In this document: piece by piece, positions 54,808 to 63,589 of the stretch | Layout: each line of letters begins with the position of its first letter | Position numbering within the stretch: position 1 is the stretch's first letter | From: Paraburkholderia sp. CNPSo 3272 | GTDB lineage: Bacteria; Pseudomonadota; Gammaproteobacteria; Burkholderiales; Burkholderiaceae | Length of the DNA: 64,000 nucleotides | Assembly: GCF_024206495.1 (NCBI RefSeq) | Contig: NZ_JAMBPQ010000014.1 | Coordinates: 62,001-126,000, forward strand | Reading direction: 5' to 3' | The notes under the pieces: model-generated | Seen by the model: the letters and a program-made list of their open reading frames with translations, nothing else | What the model was told of the DNA's origin: nothing | Database searches by the model: none | Made by a program: the position numbers and the translations under genes

Positions 54808-56541
54808 ATGCCCCGCCACCTCCCCTTTGATCAAAGCCCGGTGCTCAATCGCACCACCCACCGCGGACGCTCTACGATTGTGATGGCGCTCATCACTGTG
54901 GCGTTTGCAGCCTGCATCGTGCGCGCGTTCTGGATTCAGGTCGCCGCCAATGGCTTCTATCGCCGGCAGGGAGACTCGCGCGTCGATCACGTGATCGACG
55001 TGCCCGCGCAGCGCGGGCGCATCCTGGACCGTAACGGCGCTGTTCTGGCGGCGAGCGTACCCGTCAAGGCGATCTGGATCGACGCAACGGCAGTGCCCGA
55101 CGACCTGCCGCCCGGCAAGCTTGCAACGCTTGCCCGCCTGCTGGACCTCGCACCGCAGCGGATCAACGCAGCCATCGACCATGACCGTTCATTCTTTTAC
55201 CTGAAGCACGACGTTCCGTTGAGCGTCGCCGATCAGGTCGAGTCGCTGCGCATTCCTGGCATCCATGCGAGCCCCGAATACCAACGCGTTTATCCGGAAG
55301 GCGAGGTCACGGCGCAGGACGTGGGTTTCACAGGACTCTCCGGCAACGGAGAAGACGGCATCGAACTCGCGGCCGATGCCACGCTGCGCGCCGAGGATGG
55401 GCAAAAGCTGGTCGTGCGCGACCGCGTGGGTCACGTCGTGATGGATCTCGGCGATATCACGCCGGTGCGTCCGGGAACGGATATCCGCCTCGCACTAAAT
55501 AGCCACATCCAGAGCGCCACGTGGTTGGCCTTGCGCGATGCGGTCACGCAAAGCGGTGCCGAAAACGCTTCGGCCGTGGTGGTGGACGGCAAGACCGGCG
55601 AGATCCTCGCGCTCGCAAATTACCCGAGCTACGACCCCAACGACCGGACCGCACTGCGCGGCGCGGCGCTGCGCAATCGCGCCGTGACCGACGTCTTCGA
55701 ACCGGGGTCCATCATGAAACCGTTCACGGTATCGCTTGCGCTCGATTTGCAGCGCGTGAGCCCGGATTCGCTCGTGCAGACCAATCGCAGCTTGCTGCTC
55801 GACGGCGCAACGATCACCGATGATGCGAACTTCGGCACGCTCACGGTTGCCGGCGTGATCCAGAAGTCGAGCAATATCGGCGCCACGAAGATCTCGCTGA
55901 CGATGAAGCCTGAGGAAATCTGGGGCATGTACGACTCGCTGGGCCTCGGTCATCGTCCGGCGCTGGGATTCCCCGGTGCCGCCCCCGGAATCGTGAGGCC
56001 ATGGCGGCACTGGCGGCGCATCGAGCAGGCGACCATGTCGTACGGCTACGGGCTTTCCGTCTCGCTGGTCCAGCTGGCCCAGGCCTATACGGTCTTCGTC
56101 GATGACGGCACCATGATGCCGCTCTCGATATACAAGCGTTCAGGCCTGTTGCCCGCCGGCACGCGCGTTTTCACGCAGCGCACGGCCGACGAGATGCGCG
56201 CCATGCTGGAGAGCGTCGTCGCGAAGGGGGGCACCGCCCCGCAGGCACAGGTGCCGGGCTACAGTGTCGGCGGCAAGACGGGCACGGCGTACACCGCCAC
56301 GGCCCATGGCTACGACCACAGCGCCTACCGCGCGTCGTTCGTCGGGATTCTTCCCATTCGAGAGCCCCGGCTCATCATCGCCGTGTCGGTCAACAAGCCG
56401 AAGGGCGCGCGGCACTTTGGCGGCGACGTATCGGGCCCGGTGTTCGCGCGCATCGCGCAGATAGCGGTCCAGGTGCTCGGTCTCGCGCCCGACAAGCCAG
56501 TGAGCCAGGTCATGAAAGACGGGAAACGTCAGGACACGTAG
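54808..56541 (+). CDS. Class B penicillin-binding protein, FtsI type
   Basis: A 577-residue transpeptidase. One N-terminal helix (about residues 20-40), a PBP dimer domain, then the active site: Ser in PGSIMKPF (SxxK), SSN in SSNIGATKIS and KTG in GGKTGTA. It matches the FtsI/PBP3 class in length and order. It is not in a dcw cluster: no mraY, mur or fts gene is beside it, only lrgB (173 bp upstream) and the convergent thiM. It is thus probably a second, accessory septal PBP. Confidence 0.88.
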   Translation: MPRHLPFDQSPVLNRTTHRGRSTIVMALITVAFAACIVRAFWIQVAANGFYRRQGDSRVDHVIDVPAQRGRILDRNGAVLAASVPVKAIWIDATAVPDDLPPGKLATLARLLDLAPQRINAAIDHDRSFFYLKHDVPLSVADQVESLRIPGIHASPEYQRVYPEGEVTAQDVGFTGLSGNGEDGIELAADATLRAEDGQKLVVRDRVGHVVMDLGDITPVRPGTDIRLALNSHIQSATWLALRDAVTQSGAENASAVVVDGKTGEILALANYPSYDPNDRTALRGAALRNRAVTDVFEPGSIMKPFTVSLALDLQRVSPDSLVQTNRSLLLDGATITDDANFGTLTVAGVIQKSSNIGATKISLTMKPEEIWGMYDSLGLGHRPALGFPGAAPGIVRPWRHWRRIEQATMSYGYGLSVSLVQLAQAYTVFVDDGTMMPLSIYKRSGLLPAGTRVFTQRTADEMRAMLESVVAKGGTAPQAQVPGYSVGGKTGTAYTATAHGYDHSAYRASFVGILPIREPRLIIAVSVNKPKGARHFGGDVSGPVFARIAQIAVQVLGLAPDKPVSQVMKDGKRQDT

Positions 56542-56562
56542 CCGCAAGCGCGCGCCGCACAC

Positions 56563-57348
56563 TCAGGCTGCGTGAGGGTCGAGTTCGGAGAGCGCGTCGA
56601 GAAAGGCCACGCCAAAGCTGCCGGTGCCGCGCACCCCAGCCGCACGCTCTGCCGCAACGGCATAGATCGCGTGAGCCGCGCTCGCGGCCTGGATGGCGGC
56701 AGGCGTCACGGGAAGCAGCGCGGCGATCAGCGCACCGAGGCTACAACCCGCGCCGGTGACACGGGCAAGTCGAGCGTCGCCACCACCGATCGCAACCACT
56801 TCGCTGCCATCCGTCACGTAGTCGGTTTCGCCGCTGACCGCGACGACCGCGCAGGTCTGCTGCGCGAGCCGCTGGATGTAAGGCAGCGCGTCGATAGAGC
56901 GGGCTTGCGTCTCCACGCCTTTGCCCGGCGCCGCGCCGCCCGCGAGCGAAATGAGTTCGCTCGCGTTGCCCCGAATAACCGCTGGCTTGTACGTCAACAG
57001 CGAGCGTATCGTCTCGTCGTACGCGGCGCTGCCCGCGCCAACGGCAACAGGATCGAGCACCCAGGGTGTGCCTGCTCCATGGGCCGAGCATGCCGCGGCG
57101 CGCAGCGCATCCGGCCCGTCGCTCACGAGCGCGGCACCGTTTATCCATAGCGCACGGGCGCCGGCCGCAAAGCACGCAGGCCAGTCGAGCGCGGCGCCGA
57201 TGGCCGGCGCCGCGCCGACCGCGAGGAGCACATTGGCACTCAGACTGGCCGCAATGTAGTTGGTGAGGCCGTAAACAAATGGCTGCTCACGCCTTAAAGC
57301 CGCCAGCGCATCTCGCACGGGCGTGTCGTTCCAGGCAATAGTCTTCAA
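56563..57348 (-). CDS. thiM: Hydroxyethylthiazole kinase
   Basis: A 261-residue kinase that phosphorylates hydroxyethylthiazole for thiamine salvage. It has the ThiM core with RGNASELISLAGG and the catalytic GAGCSLGALIAAL, whose Cys and preceding Gly residues are conserved. The best start is TTG with TTAGGA 5 bp before it. No thiD or thiE gene is near. The upstream 70 bp have no TPP-riboswitch motif. Confidence 0.92.
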   Translation of the reverse strand: MKTIAWNDTPVRDALAALRREQPFVYGLTNYIAASLSANVLLAVGAAPAIGAALDWPACFAAGARALWINGAALVSDGPDALRAAACSAHGAGTPWVLDPVAVGAGSAAYDETIRSLLTYKPAVIRGNASELISLAGGAAPGKGVETQARSIDALPYIQRLAQQTCAVVAVSGETDYVTDGSEVVAIGGGDARLARVTGAGCSLGALIAALLPVTPAAIQAASAAHAIYAVAAERAAGVRGTGSFGVAFLDALSELDPHAA

Positions 57349-57419
57349 GATTCCTAAGTCTCTTCGAGCGGCTATGTCATGCCGCCTTTTTCGTTCCCGG
57401 GGCCGGTTGTCCCCAAGGG

Positions 57420-57617
57420 CTACAGGCGCACCATTTCAAAATCGCGCTTGCCGACACGGCACAATGGGCAGACCCAGTCCTCCGGCACGTCTTCCCAGGC
57501 CGTTTGAGCGGCAATGCCGTCTTCGGGCACGCCCTCCGCTTCGTTGTAGATCCAGCCGCAAATGATGCACACCCACAGCCGCGCGGCCGGCGGGTGCGCC
57601 GGGCTTCTCGTATTCAT
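57420..57617 (-). CDS. Rubredoxin
   Basis: A 65-residue iron protein. Two Cys-x2-Cys knuckles, CIICGW and CPLCR, in the typical spacing with YNEAEG and PEDWVCP between, form the Fe(Cys)4 site. A 14-residue N-terminal extension precedes the fold. It transfers single electrons in the cytoplasm; the partner is unknown. It is 71 bp upstream of thiM on the same strand, and this pairing is not obviously functional. Confidence 0.92.
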   Translation of the reverse strand: MNTRSPAHPPAARLWVCIICGWIYNEAEGVPEDGIAAQTAWEDVPEDWVCPLCRVGKRDFEMVRL

Positions 57618-57790
57618 GATCTTGCAAATTCGTTGAAAGCATCAGTGCCGTGCTGTTGGCTGCCACACGCCCCTCACCCGCGTTCGCGGGCGGTGCTGCG
57701 GGCGGCAGGCCGCATGGCGCCGCCCAGCCGCCGCGGGTGCGAGTCGCGCGGTAGTCGCGCGGTAGCCACGCCACAACGCGCGACGTCGGC

Positions 57791-58720
57791 TCAGAGGCCG
57801 GCGCTGAACGCAGCCAGCTTACCGAGCGCCGACCAGTCGAGCGCGTCCCAGCCGCGCGCCGAAACCGCGACGAGGCGATCACGCACGACGCTCGCCACGG
57901 GCATCGGTGCCCCGACCTTTTCGGCATGGCTCAGCGCGAGGCGCAAATCCTTGACTGCGAGGGGCACGGTCATGCCCGGCGGGGAATACCGCTCATCGAC
58001 GATCTTTCCGCCATAAGCCTTGTGCACCTTGCCGTCGAACAGCGACTCGGTCAGCACCTCAAAGGCCGCTTTTTGATCGATGCCCGCCTTGCGAAGAAAC
58101 GCGAGCACCTCGCCCATGCTCTGCATCGTGGCTGCGGTTAGTACATTGCCTGCGAGCTTGAACGCGTTCGCAAGCCCCGGTTGCTCGCCCAGCGGAAAGA
58201 CGCGCTGGCCGAGCCGTTCGAGCACCGGCATGCAACGCGCGAGCGTTGCGCCTTCACCAGCGGCGAGCACATAGAGCCTGCGCGCCCTGGCGAGATCCGG
58301 GTTGCCCAGAACCGGGGCCGACACGTATCCCTGACCGTGCTCGCGATGCAGGTCGATAAGCGCGCCCGCCGCGTCGGGGCTGATCGTGCTCATCGAAATG
58401 TGCACGGCTCCCTTGGCGAGCACCGTCGAGAGATGCGCCCCAACTTCCTTCGCCGCATCGTCGTCGGGCACCATGCTGATGACCACGTCGCATGCAGCGA
58501 GCGCTGCCCAGTCGTCAGTCGCCACAGCGTTGCCGCTCACCGCCGCCTCGGCGCATGCCCGGTCGCGGTCGAACACCACCACGGACAAGCCGTCCTCGAT
58601 CAGATTTCCGGCGAACGCCGCACCCATCCTCCCCGCGCCCACCACGCCCACCGTGGCCGGTACGCTCGCTGTGGACTCGACGTTTCCGTTCTGGGAATCC
58701 TGCTTTGAAACCATAACCAT
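57791..58720 (-). CDS. NAD(P)-dependent beta-hydroxyacid dehydrogenase
   Basis: A 309-residue enzyme of the 3-hydroxyisobutyrate dehydrogenase family. The N-terminal Rossmann motif GVVGAGRMGAAFAGNL follows a 20-residue tail; the catalytic Lys is in NAFKLAGNVLTA, and the C-terminal all-helical domain completes the fold. The closest activities are 3-hydroxyisobutyrate, tartronate semialdehyde or glyoxylate reduction; it cannot be narrowed further. GGAG 6 bp before the ATG supports this start over a TTG 12 bp upstream. Confidence 0.88.
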   Translation of the reverse strand: MVMVSKQDSQNGNVESTASVPATVGVVGAGRMGAAFAGNLIEDGLSVVVFDRDRACAEAAVSGNAVATDDWAALAACDVVISMVPDDDAAKEVGAHLSTVLAKGAVHISMSTISPDAAGALIDLHREHGQGYVSAPVLGNPDLARARRLYVLAAGEGATLARCMPVLERLGQRVFPLGEQPGLANAFKLAGNVLTAATMQSMGEVLAFLRKAGIDQKAAFEVLTESLFDGKVHKAYGGKIVDERYSPPGMTVPLAVKDLRLALSHAEKVGAPMPVASVVRDRLVAVSARGWDALDWSALGKLAAFSAGL

Positions 58721-58934
58721 TTCATACTCCAAATCAAATTAATGGCAGCTTGTCCCGCCGGATTCGCCTTGAGCTCCACCGTCCGCTCGCGCGAATGTGA
58801 GCCGCATTGTGCCGCTATGGATTACATGTTGTCGAAGGCAGGCCGCGTCCGAAAGCCCGGCCCGACAAGACTGTTTTGCAGGCATGGGAGGACCGGCGCC
58901 CCCCTGAGCGAATGCGCAATATGCGCCGCGCTGC

Positions 58935-60317
58935 TCATTCGTTGTGAAGCGCAGGCACCTTTTCGAGCGCGGGCTTCGCGCTCACACGCTGGCTCTTCGA
59001 CGTCGGACTCGCGCTCCCGGCCAGCGCCTTCGACATCAGTCTGAATGTCGATACCGAGCCCGCGATGCACAAGAGCATCGGAACCAGCGCATCTTGATTC
59101 ACGCGAGTGAACTCGAGCATGAGCACGACTGCCGTAAGCGGCATTTGCATGGAGGCGGCGAGAAAGGCGCTCGCTCCGACCATGGCGAAACTGCCCGCGG
59201 AGGTTCCCGGCCAGAGCATGTTCCACAGGCCGCCCAGCACAATGGCAAGCAACGCGCCATTCGCGAGCCCCGGCGTTAGAAGGCCGCCCTCGGCGCCCGC
59301 GCGCAGACTCGACGCTTCGATTGCCACTTTCAGCACGAGCAGCGTGGCTGCCAGTCCGATGGTGAGATGGCTGTCGAACGCGAGGCCTGCCGGGCCCTTT
59401 CCATTGCCCGCCAACTGCGGGTAGTAGATCACGAGAACACCGATCACCGCGAAATTGAGCACCGAAAGAGCAGGCAAACGCCAGTCCTTCGGCGCGTGGG
59501 CACGCGCAGCGCTCGTGAGCCGGACGAAGCCCCACGCCGCCGCCCCGAACACCGGCCCTGCCATCGTGGACCACACGACGAGCGGCGCTCCCAGCGTCAG
59601 TTGCGCAACGCTGTACTGCTGTTCGTTGCCGAGCCCGACCCATGCCGTGACCGCGGCCAGCGAAGAAGTCACGATGGCCGGCACCGCGAGCCGCCATTCG
59701 AAACTACCCAGCAGTACTTCGAGCACAAAGAGCGCTCCGCCCAATGGCACGTTGTAGACCGCTGCGAGCCCGGCGCCCGCTCCGCATGCCACAAGAACGC
59801 GCTGATCCGCGAGCGACAGCCCCGCTTGCCGCGCGAGCCAGCCTCCCCACAGCGCGCCGATCTCTCGCGGTGCGACTTCCCGCCCGAGAGGCGAGCCCAA
59901 TGCGACCGTCACGATCTGCAGCAAGGCATGCACGATGGTGCTCAGAACCGGCATGCGAGGAGCGCCGGCAGTCAGCGCCTGCTTGATGCTGACCAGTGGG
60001 CGTCCCCAGCGATAGAGTGCCCACCAGCCGAAACCGGCCACGAGGCCGCAGAGCACGAGCGCCTCGAAGCGTCGCGCAGGCGACGCGTCAGTGACACCGC
60101 TTAGAAAGGATTCCTCACTTACTATTCGACAGAGGCTATAGGCATATGCCAGATGCTGGATTTCATGAAGCAAGAGCGCCAGCATCATGCCACCGAGCCC
60201 GGCGCCTACGCCGGTGAGCGCGCTAGCCACAACAAACTTCACATAGCCGCGCAGCGCGTTACTGGAACCTGAAGTCACCACTGCAATGCATCGGAACGAT
60301 GGAATGGCACGAGCCAC
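58935..60317 (-). CDS. CLC-family chloride channel/antiporter
   Basis: A 460-residue membrane protein with the CLC fold. The glutamate of the gate is kept in SPLGREVAPREIGALWGG, but the standard GSGIP selectivity motif is replaced by TAGAPRMPV and GREGP by GREVAP. The last half has LRAGAEGGLLTPGLANGAL and PLTAVVLMLEF, which are family features. It likely moves chloride or a related anion, but ion selectivity is in doubt. The start is uncertain among GTG codons. Confidence 0.8.
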   Translation of the reverse strand: MARAIPSFRCIAVVTSGSSNALRGYVKFVVASALTGVGAGLGGMMLALLLHEIQHLAYAYSLCRIVSEESFLSGVTDASPARRFEALVLCGLVAGFGWWALYRWGRPLVSIKQALTAGAPRMPVLSTIVHALLQIVTVALGSPLGREVAPREIGALWGGWLARQAGLSLADQRVLVACGAGAGLAAVYNVPLGGALFVLEVLLGSFEWRLAVPAIVTSSLAAVTAWVGLGNEQQYSVAQLTLGAPLVVWSTMAGPVFGAAAWGFVRLTSAARAHAPKDWRLPALSVLNFAVIGVLVIYYPQLAGNGKGPAGLAFDSHLTIGLAATLLVLKVAIEASSLRAGAEGGLLTPGLANGALLAIVLGGLWNMLWPGTSAGSFAMVGASAFLAASMQMPLTAVVLMLEFTRVNQDALVPMLLCIAGSVSTFRLMSKALAGSASPTSKSQRVSAKPALEKVPALHNE

Positions 60318-60400
60318 GCAAGGCGGGCGCGCCGCGCAACCGCTGCTCGCGCGGCTGCTTTCAACGGCGCGCCGAACATCTCGTCCGCTTGCGTCACGCC

Positions 60401-61348
60401 TTAGCGCGCAAAGCGAATGTCGAGCGAGCGCAGGTAGGTCTGCAGACCGGCATCCTGAAGCGGAATGACGTAGGCGGCTTCGTCCGACTCGTTGAAGTGC
60501 GCATGCCAGTACCCCGGAGGCGTGACGAATGCCATCCCCGGCTTCCAGTCAACGCGTACCGGATCGATGATGTTGCCTTCCTCGTCGACTTCCGTGCCAA
60601 CCAGCGTGTAGACACCAGGCTTGCAATCCGGAATGAAGTCGAGTGCGATCGACTGATGGCGGTGCGGCTTTTGCATGGATTGCGGCGCAACCGCGCCGAA
60701 CATGGCCCACATCGAGTGCGTAACCGTGCGCGTCTGCGGAAAATTCGCGTTCCCGAGCAGCACGCTGATGCGGTTGCGCTGGCTTGCGCCGGGGGCTGCC
60801 GCGACCTTGTCGAGTTCAGCCTTTGCGCGCGCGGCCGGATAGAGCGTGGGCGCGAAGCGTTGGCGCGACACGCGGGTTCCCAGGTAGCTGAGCAGCGGGC
60901 CATCGTTGACGTTGTAGATGCGCGCCGTGGCATCCGCGGCCAGCACAGCCTCGTCACCGCCGGGCAGCGCGAAGAAGTCGCCGGCGCCAAAGCTGAACGC
61001 CGAGTCGCCCTGCGAGACCGTGCCACTGCCTTCCAGCACATAAAAGACCTGCGACGTGGCGTTCGGATTGACCGAAAGCTTCTCGCCCGCTTCGATACGC
61101 AGGAAATTCGCCAGCAGGCCGGGGCCCGTTGCCGGGTAATCGACGCCCAGTGCCTTCGAGAGATCGAGCGGCACGATACGCGTCGAGCCGCTGTCGTAGA
61201 GTTCCGAGAGGAACGAATGATATGGCACGCGCGAGATCAGCTTCGCGCCGATCGGGTTGGCCGAGCTGGTGTATTCGAAGTATTGGGCGTCACGCGTTGC
61301 GGCCTCGTCATCGAGACGAACGGTAGAAACTGCGGTTTTGTCGAGCAT
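60401..61348 (-). CDS. Bicupin protein of unknown function (gentisate dioxygenase-like fold)
   Basis: A 315-residue protein with two cupin domains. The first (about 80-140; NPNATSQVFYVLEGSGTVSQGD) lacks the metal-binding histidines, while the second (about 235-310) has KPHRHQSIALDF and YWHAHFNE, so one Fe or Mn site is likely. The layout is that of bicupin dioxygenases, but no reaction can be assigned. AGGG 8 bp before the ATG supports this start. The TTCTGG-N17-TATAGT promoter at 61436-61464 lies upstream. Confidence 0.75.
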   Translation of the reverse strand: MLDKTAVSTVRLDDEAATRDAQYFEYTSSANPIGAKLISRVPYHSFLSELYDSGSTRIVPLDLSKALGVDYPATGPGLLANFLRIEAGEKLSVNPNATSQVFYVLEGSGTVSQGDSAFSFGAGDFFALPGGDEAVLAADATARIYNVNDGPLLSYLGTRVSRQRFAPTLYPAARAKAELDKVAAAPGASQRNRISVLLGNANFPQTRTVTHSMWAMFGAVAPQSMQKPHRHQSIALDFIPDCKPGVYTLVGTEVDEEGNIIDPVRVDWKPGMAFVTPPGYWHAHFNESDEAAYVIPLQDAGLQTYLRSLDIRFAR

Positions 61349-61404
61349 GGTAGGCACCCTAAGTAACGTTGAACTACGGTTCGGGACACAGTGCGCCGCG
61401 TCCG

Positions 61405-61541
61405 GTGTGCGACAGAAGAACGCAGCGTCAACGTCACTATAGGAAGGTTGCCGGCCGGCCAGAACCGCGGCGAAGGAAAATCAGCTTTGCGCAGAGGGGA
61501 TAAGGCCACGGGTGAGCCGGCGTTACGCTTTGTCAGGATCG
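61405..61541. repeat. Dispersed promoter-bearing repeat, copy 2
   Basis: Same element as 25386-25520, with AGCGTCAACGTCACTATAG, GGCCAGAAC and AAAATCAGCTTTGCGCA conserved in order. The flanks outside these bounds differ, which supports insertion or transfer of a discrete unit. Confidence 0.85.
61436..61464 (-). promoter_or_regulatory. Promoter-like site in repeat copy 2
   Basis: TTCTGG-N17-TATAGT on the minus strand, identical in boxes and spacing to copy 1. It would start near 61429 and give an 80-nt leader for the bicupin gene. Confidence 0.6.
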
Positions 61542-61710
61542 GCGGCGGCTATCAGGCTCAGCAGATCGGGGGGGACTGCAGGTCTTCGCCCAGGAATGAC
61601 GTCGCGCGAGCAAGTCGCGAAGACGCATGTGACGAGGTCCATTCAACGCTGCCGGGTCCTTCGGTGCACCGCCGATGCAAAGAACCAACGACCGAGCGTG
61701 GCGGCGGGGC

Positions 61711-62637
61711 TCAATGCTCCCAGTAGCTTTCCTTGCTGAATAACTCCGCATAGAAGTCGATGAAGGCGCGAACCTTCGTCGACACTGTCTTCTTGGGCGG
61801 ATAGACCGCCCAGATAGCGGGCACTGCGGGCGTGGGTTGGACCTCCCATTCCGGCAGCAATCTCACCAGTTGCCCGGCTTGCACCGCCTCGCCGATTGCC
61901 CAGGTTGGCAGCAGGGCGACGCCGCAGCCGGCGACGGCGAGGTCGAGCAGCGAGTCCGTGTCGTCTGCGCGGATTCGGCCATCGATGCGAACTGCGATTT
62001 GACTGGCGTCGGGTCCGGCGGACCGGTCGACGAAGATCCAGCGGTCGTCCGCGGCTAGCGGAAAGCGCAACGTCACGTGCGTCGACAGCTCCTCGGGAGA
62101 CGCCGGCGCGCCATACCGCGCCACGTACTGCGGACTCGCGCAGACGACGCGGCGGTGCTGCGCCAGCCGGCGCGCCATGAGCTGCGAGTCGGGCAATGCG
62201 CCGATCCGGATCGCCAGATCGATGCCTGAGTCAATGATCTTGACGACGTCGTCGGTCATCACGGCGTCGACGTCGATCTTGGGGAAACGCTCCATGAACT
62301 CGGGCAGATGACGAATGACATGGCGCCTGCCGAACGCAGCAGGCATGGTCACACGCAAGAGGCCGCGCGGCGAGCTGTTCAAGGCCGCCGTGACCGCCCG
62401 TGCCTCATCGAGGCTCTTCAACACCTGCAGCGCCTGCTCGTAGAACACACGGCCGCCCTCGGTCAGGACCAGGCCGCGTGTGGACCGGTTGAAGAGCGCG
62501 ACCGCCAGATCCTGTTCGAGGTCGGTGATGCAACGGGAAACGGTGGAGGTTTTGACACCGAGCTTCGCGGCAGCCTGACTCAGGCTGCCCAGTTCGGCTG
62601 CGTAGCGAAACGCCCGCATCGCGGAAAAATAGTCCAT
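61711..62637 (-). CDS. LysR-family transcriptional regulator
   Basis: A 308-residue LysR regulator. The helix-turn-helix is at about residues 1-60 (ELGSLSQAAAKLGVKTSTVSRCITDLE, then LFNRSTRGLVLTEGG), followed by the effector domain. It lies upstream of the bicupin gene on the same strand and may control it. Effector unknown. Confidence 0.9.
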   Translation of the reverse strand: MDYFSAMRAFRYAAELGSLSQAAAKLGVKTSTVSRCITDLEQDLAVALFNRSTRGLVLTEGGRVFYEQALQVLKSLDEARAVTAALNSSPRGLLRVTMPAAFGRRHVIRHLPEFMERFPKIDVDAVMTDDVVKIIDSGIDLAIRIGALPDSQLMARRLAQHRRVVCASPQYVARYGAPASPEELSTHVTLRFPLAADDRWIFVDRSAGPDASQIAVRIDGRIRADDTDSLLDLAVAGCGVALLPTWAIGEAVQAGQLVRLLPEWEVQPTPAVPAIWAVYPPKKTVSTKVRAFIDFYAELFSKESYWEH

Positions 62638-62775
62638 CAGATCGGCGTCCAGAAAACGGGGCGCACCGGGGCAGGCGTAACGCAGCTACCGTCTTGAACG
62701 AGCGATAGCGGCCTACCGACGGTGCCTTGCGAGCCGAGTGTACGACTCCGCGCACGCCGAAGCTATCCCTTTTTT

Positions 62776-62815
62776 GCAAAGCTGATTTTCTCCGAAGGCA
62801 GATCTGCCCGGTCAG
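62776..62815. repeat. Partial copy of the dispersed repeat core
   Basis: GCAAAGCTGATTTTC at 62776-62790 is the inverse of the repeat core, and the next 25 bp keep a TCTGCCCGG similar to TTCTGGCCGG. The TATAGT box is not kept. It lies between two LysR genes. Confidence 0.5.
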
Positions 62816-62841
62816 CTACGCAGGCTCGACTTCCATCCCTA

Positions 62842-63108
62842 TCACCGCGCACGGTCTGAAACAGCGCGACGCGCCTCGCCGACGGCCCGAAAGGCAACAT
62901 TCACTCGTTCTCTGAACATGGCGCCACTGTCGGTCAGTTCGACGCCCCGCGCGGAACGATAGAAGAGGACGATACCCAGATCACTCTCGAGGTTGGCGAT
63001 GTAGCGGGAGACCGTGGAAGCCTCGATGGACAGCCGCTGTGCAGCGAGATTGAAGCTGCCCAGCTCGGAAACCAGCAGAAAGGCTCGAACCGCTGCATAG
63101 TAGTTCAT
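62842..63108 (-). pseudogene. LysR-family regulator, N-terminal fragment
   Basis: An 88-residue frame with a complete LysR helix-turn-helix (ELGSFNLAAQRLSIEASTVSRYIANLESDL, then LFYRSARGVELTDSG) and a short linker, then a stop. The effector domain of about 210 residues is missing. GAGGACG 6 bp before the ATG would still allow translation of this stub, so it may be a pseudogene or a small DNA-binding protein. Confidence 0.65.
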
Positions 63109-63589
63109 CTCATGCGTCCTCCAAGCTCGCATTGCTTCCGCTACGGCGACAACTATCCGCCTTATCGGCGCAAACCCGGCGGCCAACACCTGGCGCCAAG
63201 GCTATGCTGTCACCCGTGGGCCGGACGCGCATACACCTCCTGCCGCAAAACTCCTTTTTTGTTGCGGGCGTTCCGCGGCCGGCCAACGCTGGAAGCGCGA
63301 GTACACATCGGCGAATGAAGCAAAGAGCACAAAGTCACGCGAGCAAGAAGCCCATTTCGTCGAAAACTCCCTTGCAATTAGCGCCATTAACGCCGACCGA
63401 CCTGAGCCGAAATCCGAAATACGTCACGCAGATGCGAATCATCTTCGCGGCAAGCGTCATCGCACCACGCGTCGTGCATGAACGCCCCATCAACGTGTGC
63501 GCTCCTTTCGTGGTGCACGCCGACGTAAGGCCGGGGACCGCGCCATAAGCCCCGCCAATTCACTCGCGAATTCAAACAGGTGATGAAGC
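63109..63589. other. Intergenic region upstream of chemoreceptor
   Basis: 481 bp between the LysR stub and the chemoreceptor start. Long open frames here have no ribosome site or known product. I see no clear promoter of the FliA type. Confidence 0.45.

Larger units (their letters stand above)
61349..61710. other. Intergenic region with repeat copy 2
   Basis: 362 bp between the bicupin gene and the LysR gene end. It holds the second copy of the dispersed repeat and the bicupin promoter. No gene is evident. Confidence 0.6.

Noticed and set aside
57349..57419. TPP riboswitch upstream of thiM
   Set aside because: The region is only 70 bp and has no CTGAGA or ACCTGATC-type motifs on the minus strand.
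63132..63548. 138-codon plus-strand frame upstream of the chemoreceptor
   Set aside because: No ribosome site, no known domain, and its start overlaps the region upstream of the LysR stub.
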